Positions 1 to 4,897 of a DNA stretch of 8,835 bases are shown here, in pieces. The notes under the pieces were generated by a model. It did no database searches. It saw only the letters and a program-made list of their open reading frames with translations, and was not told the DNA's origin. Numbering within the stretch: position 1 is the first letter of the stretch; each line of letters opens with the position of its first letter. The stretch is from an uncultured Eubacteriales bacterium (GTDB lineage Bacteria > Bacillota > Clostridia > Oscillospirales > Oscillospiraceae): positions 1 to 8,835 of the forward strand of contig USMI01000074.1 of the NCBI GenBank assembly GCA_900555735.1, in the 5' to 3' direction. A program made the position numbers and the translations under genes.

Positions 1-35
1 TTGGGATGAACGCCGCCAAAGAAAGCTTGTGCCAT
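1..35 (-). CDS. rnfC: Probable RnfC (ion-translocating electron transport complex subunit C), first 11 codons only
   Basis: Reading the minus strand from an ATG at 35 gives MAQAFFGGVHP before the window edge. A start of this kind, with F-(F/K)-G-G-(V/I)-H-P, is characteristic of RnfC/RsxC. RnfC is the peripheral NADH- and flavin-binding subunit of the Rnf complex, which couples ferredoxin:NAD+ electron transfer to Na+ or H+ export. The start is supported by an AGGTGA ribosome binding site ending six bases upstream, and by a promoter and structured leader on the same strand. Only 11 residues are visible, so the name rests on one short motif plus context; the rest of an rnf operon would be expected to the left of the window. 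Confidence 0.62.
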   Translation of the reverse strand, partial: MAQAFFGGVHP

Positions 36-65
36 TGTCTTCACCTCATCTTACTGCATTCGTAT

Positions 66-149
66 CTGATGGTGAAATGCCCACGCGCGGTGTTCCAATT
101 CCGTGCGCCGGGATCTCACCATCGGCTACTTCAGGTGGTTAGACCACCT
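66..149 (-). promoter_or_regulatory. Structured 5' leader of the rnfC-like gene (possible cis-regulatory RNA)
   Basis: Between the predicted start of transcription (about 156) and the RBS lie two stem-loops. The first is a perfect 7-bp stem with a 3-nt loop (133-139 pairing 143-149). The second has a perfect 8-bp closing stem (68-75 with 116-123), then CCC/GGG (80-82 with 110-112) and a further imperfect stem (84-90 with 101-107) capped by a 10-nt loop. A short unpaired GAAGTAGCC segment joins them on the RNA strand. Neither hairpin is followed by a U-run, so this is not a simple terminator. I cannot match it to a riboswitch class from memory. The largest hairpin pairs slightly better in the plus sense (G.U where the minus RNA has C.A), but no plus-strand promoter is visible upstream. 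Confidence 0.45.
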
Positions 150-162
150 CACACTGCGTTTT

Positions 163-191
163 ATCATACAACAAAAACTCGCTGTTGTCCA
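163..191 (-). promoter_or_regulatory. Sigma-A-type promoter for the rnfC-like gene
   Basis: On the minus strand there is a -35 box TGGACA (+ coordinates 186-191), a 17-bp spacer and a -10 box TATGAT (163-168). Five of six bases match consensus in each box. Transcription would start near base 156 and give an untranslated leader of about 120 nt before the ATG at 35. It is oriented away from the promoter at 271-299, so the intergenic region is divergent. Confidence 0.6.
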
Positions 192-270
192 GTCTTATGC
201 GGGAATTCTTCCTGAAATTTTGCCTTTTTTGTCGGTAACTTAGCCCTTTTTTCCGGAAGCCCTAACGCTC

Positions 271-299
271 TTGCGTTCTTCTCTTTCGTATGCTACAAT
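271..299 (+). promoter_or_regulatory. Promoter of the DUF975 gene, with overlapping inverted repeat
   Basis: A -35 box TTGCGT (271-276), a 17-bp spacer and a -10 box TACAAT (294-299) place the transcription start near 306, about 65 nt before the ATG at 371. A short inverted repeat AACGC-TCTT-GCGTT (264-277) overlaps the -35 box. Just upstream AGCCCT occurs twice (242-247 and 258-263), 16 bp apart, flanking the palindrome TTCCGGAA (251-258). These could be regulator contacts, but no specific regulator is recognisable. Confidence 0.55.
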
Positions 300-322
300 A
301 TATGGTAACTGCTGGGAATTTC

Positions 323-343
323 CGGCAGGCGCGGCGCCTGCCG
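323..343 (+). other. GC-rich stem-loop in the 5' leader of the DUF975 gene
   Basis: CGGCAGGCG (323-331) pairs perfectly with CGCCTGCCG (335-343) across a 3-nt loop. It lies between the predicted transcription start (about 306) and the GGAG ribosome binding site (360-363). No U-run follows, so it is unlikely to terminate transcription. A role in mRNA 5'-end stability is possible, but this is inference. Confidence 0.45.
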
Positions 344-370
344 ACGGAGTGATAAGAAAGGAGCGGTTCT

Positions 371-1147
371 ATGTTTGACCGTGTACAATTGAAAATGGAG
401 GCCAAGGCCATCACCAAAAATGCCTGCGTATCGGCCTATCTGTTCACGCTGCTGTTTCTGGCCATCGGGCTGGTGCTCAGCGGCATCGACTGGCTCATCA
501 CCGGCGGCCCGCAGGCCGAGGCGGCCGCCTATGTGGAAAACTACATGCCGGAGTTCAGCGTCTATTTCCAGCGCACGGAGCCTGTGCTGCAGCTGCCGAC
601 GCTGGCCGCGGGCTTCATCACCATCGTGCTGTCGCTGGTATCCTCGGTGCTGAGCGCGGGCTATATCCTGTATACCATGAGCGTCCGCAAGGGCATCGTC
701 ACCCCCTACTCCACCATGTTCGACGGCTTTCTGTTCGCGGGCAAGGTCATCCTGCTGTCCATCGTGCAGAACATCTTTATCTTCCTGTGGTCGCTGCTGT
801 TCTTCTTCCCCGGCATCATTGCCGCCTACCGTTACCGCTTCGCCCTGTATAACCTGTGCGAAAACCCGGAGATCGGCGTGATGGAGGCCATCAACATGAG
901 CAAGGCCCAGACCCGGGGCCACAAGTGGGAGCTGTTCGTGCTGGATCTCAGCTGGCTGGGCTGGAACCTGCTGTGCGGCCTGACGCTGGGGATCCTGTCC
1001 ATCTGGATCACGCCCTATATCCAGCAGACGGACATCGGATACTTCGAGGCCATCAAGCAATCCTCCGGCATCGGCTATCAGCCGCCCCGTGACGAGGAGT
1101 TCCGCGCCGACGACCGCTTCGACGGCCCGCAGGAGCCCCGGTGGTAA
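371..1147 (+). CDS. DUF975 family integral membrane protein
   Basis: A 258-residue polytopic membrane protein of the DUF975 family (PF06161), whose function is not established. Hydrophobic segments lie at about residues 18-38, 76-101, 122-160 (probably two passes) and 188-216. Family-like motifs are the Arg-Lys-Gly segment after the second hydrophobic stretch (106-108), FPGIIAAYRYRFALY (146-160) with the preceding FLWSLL, the KW-LF-LDLSWLGW segment (185-198) and LGILSIWITPY (206-216). The C-terminal tail from about 237 is polar and acidic, and probably cytoplasmic. The start is supported by GGAG (360-363) seven bases upstream and by the promoter at 271-299. It appears monocistronic, with a terminator 19 bp after the stop. 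Family membership is fairly sure; a molecular role cannot be given. Confidence 0.85.
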   Translation: MFDRVQLKMEAKAITKNACVSAYLFTLLFLAIGLVLSGIDWLITGGPQAEAAAYVENYMPEFSVYFQRTEPVLQLPTLAAGFITIVLSLVSSVLSAGYILYTMSVRKGIVTPYSTMFDGFLFAGKVILLSIVQNIFIFLWSLLFFFPGIIAAYRYRFALYNLCENPEIGVMEAINMSKAQTRGHKWELFVLDLSWLGWNLLCGLTLGILSIWITPYIQQTDIGYFEAIKQSSGIGYQPPRDEEFRADDRFDGPQEPRW

Positions 1148-1166
1148 ACGCATCACAAGAGCACAG

Positions 1167-1199
1167 GAGCCTGCCGCGGCGCGGCAGGCTCTCTCTTTT
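1167..1199 (+). terminator. Intrinsic terminator after the DUF975 gene
   Basis: GAGCCTGCCG (1167-1176) pairs perfectly with CGGCAGGCTC (1182-1191) around a 5-nt loop, followed by the pyrimidine/U-rich TCTCTTTT (1192-1199). It sits 19 bp after the TAA at 1145-1147, in the correct orientation. Confidence 0.75.
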
Positions 1200-1206
1200 C
1201 TCATAT

Positions 1207-1240
1207 TTTGTCAGATTTTTCAACACTTTGTCTGGTTTTT
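1207..1240 (+). repeat. Imperfect 14-bp direct repeat in an AT-rich gap
   Basis: TTTGTCAGATTTTT (1207-1220) and TTTGTCTGGTTTTT (1227-1240) match at 12 of 14 positions with a 20-bp period, close to two helical turns. The repeat lies 47 bp upstream of the promoter-like sequence at 1287-1314, so it could be a pair of regulator sites or an UP-type element. T-rich repeats can arise by chance. Confidence 0.4.
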
Positions 1241-1286
1241 GACGATTTGCACAAGGAAGATATGCATTATTTGTGAATTTCCCGGT

Positions 1287-1314
1287 TTGATTTTCGACAT
1301 TTTTCCGATATAAT
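1287..1314 (+). promoter_or_regulatory. Promoter-like sequence ahead of a candidate small RNA
   Basis: TTGATT (1287-1292), a 16-bp spacer and a perfect TATAAT (1309-1314) predict initiation near 1321. No plausible protein gene follows: the next annotated gene (1478-1702) is on the opposite strand, and a hairpin with a short U-run is reached within 90 bases. Confidence 0.5.
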
Positions 1315-1320
1315 GAGAGA

Positions 1321-1408
1321 TACGCAATAGGCCGGTATGACAATCCCGGCGATTTGCCGTCTTGTGGTTTTATGGTGGGAAAAGGAGAGGGTAGACGCCC
1401 TCTCTTTT
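1321..1408 (+). ncRNA. Candidate small non-coding RNA, unknown family
   Basis: A short transcription unit is suggested by the promoter at 1287-1314 and the terminator-like hairpin at 1378-1410. Its 5' half folds: GCCGG (1331-1335) pairs with CCGGC (1346-1350), extended outward by GCAA (1324-1327) with TTGC (1354-1357) across small internal mismatches. A mostly unpaired, U/G-rich segment (about 1361-1376) follows, then the terminator stem. It does not show the conserved core of SRP RNA, and it is too short for 6S RNA or tmRNA. A 35-codon reading frame from the ATG at 1337 lacks an RBS and crosses the terminator, so coding is unlikely. The call rests on signals and predicted folding only. Confidence 0.35.
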
Positions 1409-1410
1409 CC
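1378..1410 (+). terminator. Terminator-like hairpin ending the candidate small RNA
   Basis: GAGAGGG (1385-1391) pairs with CCCTCTC (1398-1404) around a 6-nt loop. The stem is extended by AAAA (1380-1383) with TTTT (1405-1408) and GG/CC outside, with G1384 bulged. Only four U residues follow the core stem. The A-run/T-run flanks make it nearly symmetrical, so it could act on both strands. Confidence 0.5.
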
Positions 1411-1436
1411 TGTCCTGATAAAAGACGCCGCCCCAG

Positions 1437-1457
1437 CCGCCTGAAGCTTTCAGGCGG
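1437..1457. terminator. Perfect stem-loop between convergent units, likely terminator
   Basis: CCGCCTGAA (1437-1445) pairs with TTCAGGCGG (1449-1457) over a 3-nt loop. In the plus sense it is followed by TACTTTTGTT and later a seven-T run (1473-1479). In the minus sense it lies 20 nt past the stop of the 74-residue gene but is followed by GC-rich sequence with no immediate U-run. It most plausibly blocks plus-strand read-through, with a weaker role for the minus gene. Confidence 0.5.
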
Positions 1458-1477
1458 TACTTTTGTTATATGTTTTT

Positions 1478-1702
1478 TTACAGTTCCGTAAAGGTATATC
1501 TTATCATGCTGCCCGCACCATCCCCTGTAACAATCAGCGTATCACCCTCCGGCGTCTGTACATGATCGATCACCGGATAGCGCATTTTGGCTTTTACATA
1601 GGCTTCCGGGCTTTCGGCTTCCGCCTCAATAATTTCCCGCTTGGCATGTGCTTCTCCGCCGCACGGATTGATCGTTTCGATCAGGATCTCATATTCTTTC
1701 AT
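1478..1702 (-). CDS. Small protein of 74 residues, unknown function
   Basis: A real gene by its signals: AAAGGAGG sits eight bases before the ATG at 1702, and a promoter precedes it (1724-1753). The open frame extends further upstream to 1789, but the extra N-terminus would overlie the RBS and promoter, so MKEYEILIET is taken as the start. The product is soluble, has no signal peptide or membrane segment, and is acidic in its central part (residues 24-33, IIEAEAESPE). A Gly-rich Asn-Pro-Cys-Gly-Gly segment (12-16) and a C-terminal GDTLIVTGDGAG-type stretch (58-65) leading into IRYTFTEL suggest a small alternating beta fold. I do not recognise a family. It seems monocistronic, and the gene upstream on the same strand ends at its own terminator. 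Confidence 0.75.
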   Translation of the reverse strand: MKEYEILIETINPCGGEAHAKREIIEAEAESPEAYVKAKMRYPVIDHVQTPEGDTLIVTGDGAGSMIRYTFTEL

Positions 1703-1723
1703 GGCATTCGCCTCCTTTTTTCC

Positions 1724-1753
1724 AGTATACCATGGGGTAGGCCGGAGGCGCAA
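1724..1753 (-). promoter_or_regulatory. Promoter of the 74-residue protein gene
   Basis: On the minus strand, TTGCGC (+ coordinates 1748-1753), an 18-bp spacer and TATACT (1724-1729) preceded by TGG form an extended -10. Initiation would fall near 1717, giving a very short leader that starts almost at the Shine-Dalgarno sequence. Confidence 0.5.
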
Positions 1754-1787
1754 ATGGACATTCCAACGAAAAATCATGCCAAACTGC

Positions 1788-1817
1788 ACAAAAAAAAGCT
1801 GCCCGTGGGGGCAGCTT
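1788..1817 (-). terminator. Intrinsic terminator after the E2-like gene
   Basis: On the minus strand AAGCTGCCC (1817-1809) pairs perfectly with GGGCAGCTT (1804-1796) across a 4-nt loop and runs directly into a T-run (1797-1790). It starts five bases after the TAA at 1823-1825. This is the cleanest terminator in the window, and it separates the two minus-strand genes into different transcripts. Confidence 0.9.
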
Positions 1818-1822
1818 CTTGA

Positions 1823-2641
1823 TTATGCCTGATAGGGAACCTCCAGCTCCTCCGGCTTGCGCAGGAACTTGCGGAAATCGTTGCAGAAGGCGGCGTATTC
1901 ATAGCCGGTGCAGATCCGCTCGTCCATCACCACGCCAAGGGGCATGATCTTCTTGTTGAGATTGCCGCTCATGTAATCCGGTACAGGCTTTCCCATGCAG
2001 ACAAACACGCTGGTGGTTCCGAACTCATAGCAATGGTGGTGGATGTAGCTGGTCTTGATGGAGGCCAGATTGGTGATGAACATGCTGGTGTGGAAGGGAC
2101 TCAGGTCGATGATCTTCCGGGGCAGCAGGCCCAGCTTATCCAGATGGTACGCCAGCCAGATGACCAGCTTGGGCAGCAGGGAAAAGGAGAACATCATGCG
2201 GGCGAACTTGTCGGTGTTGTTCTTCTGCTCGGTGGCGGCATTGGCGGACACCGCATCGGTGATCTTCTGCTGGATGGTGAAAACGGTGTCCTCCGGCGTC
2301 AGGAAAATTTTCAGGGACGTTTCGTCGGGCCGCCCGTCCGCCAGCTTCTTCAGGATCACAAAGGACACGCAGAAGTGGTTCCGCTTGTAGACCTTGCTGT
2401 TCATGATGAAGTAATTCAGCTTGGGGTTATACATCACCGCCCGGTAATAGGCGGCGATAATGACGGCCATATGGTTGATCCGGATGCCGGCGCGGCGCTT
2501 CTCCCGGATATAGGACTTGATGAGCTCCTCGTCGATATACTCGGTGATGGTGTTCTGGGCGTCATACCGCTTGGGCATGATATAGGGGATGGCTGCCACG
2601 ATGGGCGGCAGGTCTTTGACACGGGTACCGTCAGGGCGCAT
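1823..2641 (-). CDS. 2-oxoacid dehydrogenase E2 catalytic-domain-like protein (CAT fold), active-site motif degenerate
   Basis: A 272-residue protein resembling the stand-alone acyltransferase (PF00198-like) domains of Clostridia. It has no lipoyl or subunit-binding domain. Landmarks are the N-terminal RPDGTRVKDLPP (2-13), PYIMPKR (19-25), the YNPKLNYFI segment (71-79), SPFHTSMFITNLASI (181-195), the EFGTTSVFVCMG segment (206-217) and the C-terminal DERICTGY (240-247). Active E2 and chloramphenicol acetyltransferases carry HxxxDG at this last site. Here Glu replaces His and Thr replaces Asp, so normal transacylase chemistry is unlikely. As I remember the clostridial group, the His is already lost but the Asp is usually kept (DERI-DG). 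The start at 2641 is chosen because GAGGA lies eight bases upstream, a stop codon lies close upstream in frame, and an out-of-frame upstream ATG overlaps the -10 box. True role unknown. Confidence 0.8.
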   Translation of the reverse strand: MRPDGTRVKDLPPIVAAIPYIMPKRYDAQNTITEYIDEELIKSYIREKRRAGIRINHMAVIIAAYYRAVMYNPKLNYFIMNSKVYKRNHFCVSFVILKKLADGRPDETSLKIFLTPEDTVFTIQQKITDAVSANAATEQKNNTDKFARMMFSFSLLPKLVIWLAYHLDKLGLLPRKIIDLSPFHTSMFITNLASIKTSYIHHHCYEFGTTSVFVCMGKPVPDYMSGNLNKKIMPLGVVMDERICTGYEYAAFCNDFRKFLRKPEELEVPYQA

Positions 2642-2677
2642 AGGCTGGTTCCTCGATTCTGTGGTTTTCTTTTATCC

Positions 2678-2706
2678 ATTATACGGTACGCTTTCCCCGA
2701 TTGCAA
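2678..2706 (-). promoter_or_regulatory. Promoter of the E2-like gene
   Basis: On the minus strand TTGCAA (2701-2706), a 17-bp spacer and a perfect TATAAT (2678-2683) predict initiation near 2671, about 30 nt before the ATG at 2641. It is back to back with the recJ promoter. Confidence 0.7.
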
Positions 2707-2728
2707 CATAAGACGACAGATTTTTTCC

Positions 2729-2757
2729 TTTACCTTTGCCGCGGAATTTGGTATACT
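2729..2757 (+). promoter_or_regulatory. Promoter of the recJ-rel-dtd operon
   Basis: TTTACC (2729-2734), a 17-bp spacer and TATACT (2752-2757) preceded by TGG (extended -10) give a start near 2764, about 34 nt before the recJ ATG. The weak -35 is compensated by the extended -10. No hairpin or operator-like repeat is visible in this leader. Confidence 0.6.
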
Positions 2758-2797
2758 ATAATTTATTATAGAAGGAAACGAAAGGAGTCGACAGACC

Positions 2798-4897
2798 ATG
2801 AAGTTTCCCGTCTGGCATGTGGCGCAGACGGACTGCGCCGCGGTAGAGCGGCTGACGGACGCGGGCTACCCCTATCTGGTGTCCAGCGTATTGGCCAGCC
2901 GCGGCGTCAGCTGTCCGGAGCAGGCCACGGAATTTCTGACGCAGGAGACCACGCTGGTCCACTCGCCCTTCCTGATGAAGGACATGGACAAGGCCGTGGC
3001 CCGGATCGACCGGGCGCTCTCCGACGGCGAGCGGATCGCTATTTTCGGCGACTATGACGTGGACGGCATCACCGCCACCTGTATCATGGTGGATTATCTG
3101 AAGGGCCGGGGCGCCGACGTGGTACATTACATCCCCCGGCGTATCGAGGACGGCTACGGCCTCAGCTGCGAGGCCATCGAGGGACTGCGCAGGGGCGGCG
3201 CCACGCTGCTGGTGACCGTGGACTGCGGCATCACCGGCGTGGAGGAGGTGGCCTACGCCCGGTCCATCGGCATGGACGTGGTGGTCACCGACCACCACGA
3301 GTGCAAGGAGACGCTGCCGGTGGCGGCCGCGGTGGTGGATCCCCGCCGCACCGACTGCGAATATCCCTTCAAGCATCTGGCGGGCTGCGGCGTGGCACTG
3401 AAGCTGGTGCTGGCGCTGGGCGGCCCCGACAGGGAGGAGGCCCTGTTCTCCCGGTACTGTACACTGGCGGCCATCGGCACGGTGGCGGACGTGATGCAGA
3501 TGACCGGCGAAAACCGCACCATCGTGTCCCGGGGTCTCGCCTCGCTGGACCGCTCGGACTTTATCGGGCTGCACGCCCTGCTGAAGGAGGCGGGTCTGGC
3601 CGGGCGGGAGATCTCCTCCGTGCAGATCGGCTTCGTGCTGGCGCCCCGTATCAACGCGGCGGGCCGCATGGGCGCGGCGGACATGGCCGCCGACCTGCTG
3701 CTGTGTCAGGATGCCGCACAGGCGGAGGAGCTGGCCAAATCCCTGTGCGCCCTGAACCGGGAGCGGCAGAGCGTGGAGCAGACCATCTACTCTCAGGCCG
3801 AGGCCATGATCGAGGAGCTGCCGGAGGACCAGCGCCGGGCGCTGGTGCTGGCGTCGGAGACGTGGCATCAGGGCGTGGTGGGCATCGTGGCCTCCCGTCT
3901 CAGTGAGAAGTACTCCCGGCCCAGCTTTATGATCCATCTCAACGGCGGCGTGGGCAAGGGCTCCTGCCGCAGCTGGGGCGGCTTCAATCTGTTCGCCGCG
4001 CTGGAGAGCTGCTCTGACCTGCTGCTGGGCTTCGGCGGCCACGAGCTGGCGGCGGGCTTTACCATCGACGAGGCCAACATCCCCGCCTTCCGGGCGCGGA
4101 TGAACCAGTACGCCGCCGAATACTGGGTGGGCAAGGCGCCGGAATCGGCGCTGGAGGTGGACGTGGAGCTTCGCCAGCCCGGCCGGGTGACATTGCAGGA
4201 GGTAGAAGCGCTGGCAGCGCTGGAGCCTTACGGCAGCGGCAACGCCCGGCCCCTGTTCTGTCTCATGGGCGCCACGCTGCTGCGGACTCAGAACGTGGGC
4301 CAGAACCGCCATCTCAAGCTGCGGCTGGGCAAGGGCAACGCCCAGTTCGACGGCATTTTCTTTTCCACCACCTCCGCCGCCTGCGGCTGTGCCGAGGGCG
4401 ACCGGGTGGACGCGGCCTTTTACTTGCAGGTCAACGAGTTCCGGGGCAGCCGCACGGTGCAGCTGCAAATGGTGGATATCCGGCCCTCTCTCTCGGCCAG
4501 CAGCCGGGAGCAGGAGTGCCTGACGCTGGTGGAGCAATGCGCCGCCGGCGAACCGGTATCCGCCAGAAACGCCCACCGGATGCTGCCCTCACGGGAGCAG
4601 TACGCCGCGGTGTGGCGCTCGCTGGTACACCTGACGCCGGAGGGTGCGCTGCACACGGCGTATCTGCCGCTGCTGCGGTCGCTGTCGGCGGCCATGGGCA
4701 AGGCGGACAGCTTCCTGCGCAGCGCCTTCTGTCTGGCGGTGTTTCAGGAGCGGGGCCTGTTGAAGTTGGAGATCCAAGGCGATACCATTGATATACAGCT
4801 GGCCGGACGGGACAAGAAGGTCCGGCTGGAGGATTCGGAATACATACGGCGTCTGACCGACGCGGAGACCGGACGGGGAGGAGGCGGCACCCTATGA
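2798..4897 (+). CDS. recJ: Single-stranded-DNA-specific exonuclease RecJ
   Basis: RecJ degrades single-stranded DNA 5' to 3' in recombinational repair, mismatch repair and rescue of stalled forks. The 699-residue product has the DHH phosphoesterase motifs in order: GDYDVDG (84-90), VDCGIT (141-146), TDHHE (164-168), a conserved Asp-Pro (181-182) and GTVAD (227-231), which supply the metal ligands. INAAGRMG (285-292) follows, then a DHHA1 domain with GVVGIVASR (359-367), GKGSCRS (386-392) and GGHELAAGF (413-421), then an OB-type segment starting near EPYGSGN (476-482). About 130 further residues (570-699) form the C-terminal extension seen in Firmicute RecJ proteins and absent from the shorter E. 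coli enzyme (577 residues). AAAGGAG (2781-2787) ends ten bases before the ATG. The stop overlaps the rel start by 4 nt, implying coupled translation. All catalytic motifs are intact. Confidence 0.96.
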   Translation: MKFPVWHVAQTDCAAVERLTDAGYPYLVSSVLASRGVSCPEQATEFLTQETTLVHSPFLMKDMDKAVARIDRALSDGERIAIFGDYDVDGITATCIMVDYLKGRGADVVHYIPRRIEDGYGLSCEAIEGLRRGGATLLVTVDCGITGVEEVAYARSIGMDVVVTDHHECKETLPVAAAVVDPRRTDCEYPFKHLAGCGVALKLVLALGGPDREEALFSRYCTLAAIGTVADVMQMTGENRTIVSRGLASLDRSDFIGLHALLKEAGLAGREISSVQIGFVLAPRINAAGRMGAADMAADLLLCQDAAQAEELAKSLCALNRERQSVEQTIYSQAEAMIEELPEDQRRALVLASETWHQGVVGIVASRLSEKYSRPSFMIHLNGGVGKGSCRSWGGFNLFAALESCSDLLLGFGGHELAAGFTIDEANIPAFRARMNQYAAEYWVGKAPESALEVDVELRQPGRVTLQEVEALAALEPYGSGNARPLFCLMGATLLRTQNVGQNRHLKLRLGKGNAQFDGIFFSTTSAACGCAEGDRVDAAFYLQVNEFRGSRTVQLQMVDIRPSLSASSREQECLTLVEQCAAGEPVSARNAHRMLPSREQYAAVWRSLVHLTPEGALHTAYLPLLRSLSAAMGKADSFLRSAFCLAVFQERGLLKLEIQGDTIDIQLAGRDKKVRLEDSEYIRRLTDAETGRGGGGTL

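Noticed and set aside
6..215. 69-codon plus-strand open frame at the left edge
   Set aside because: It overlaps the minus-strand rnfC start, its structured leader and the promoter; it has no RBS, and its composition looks non-coding.
230..300. Resemblance to a c-di-GMP-I (GEMM) riboswitch on the minus strand (CGAAAGAG, ACGCAAGAGC, GTTACCGA pieces)
   Set aside because: The defining P1b and P2 stems cannot be formed and the segment lies upstream of the predicted rnfC transcription start, so the match to isolated words is probably chance.
1337..1444. 35-codon open frame (MTIPAICRLV...) within the candidate small RNA
   Set aside because: There is no Shine-Dalgarno sequence, it reads through the terminator hairpin and ends inside the next hairpin. 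Folding and signals fit an RNA better than a peptide.
2434..2799. Alternative upstream start (MDKRKPQNRGTS...) for the E2-like gene, requiring a frameshift
   Set aside because: Its ATG overlaps the -10 box and so would lie outside the transcript, and it is out of frame. The ATG at 2641 has a good RBS and needs no frameshift.
2756..4576. 606-codon minus-strand open frame opposite recJ
   Set aside because: It is the antisense shadow of a GC-rich gene: His/Gln/Ala/Gly-rich with no domain, while recJ on the plus strand has every catalytic motif.
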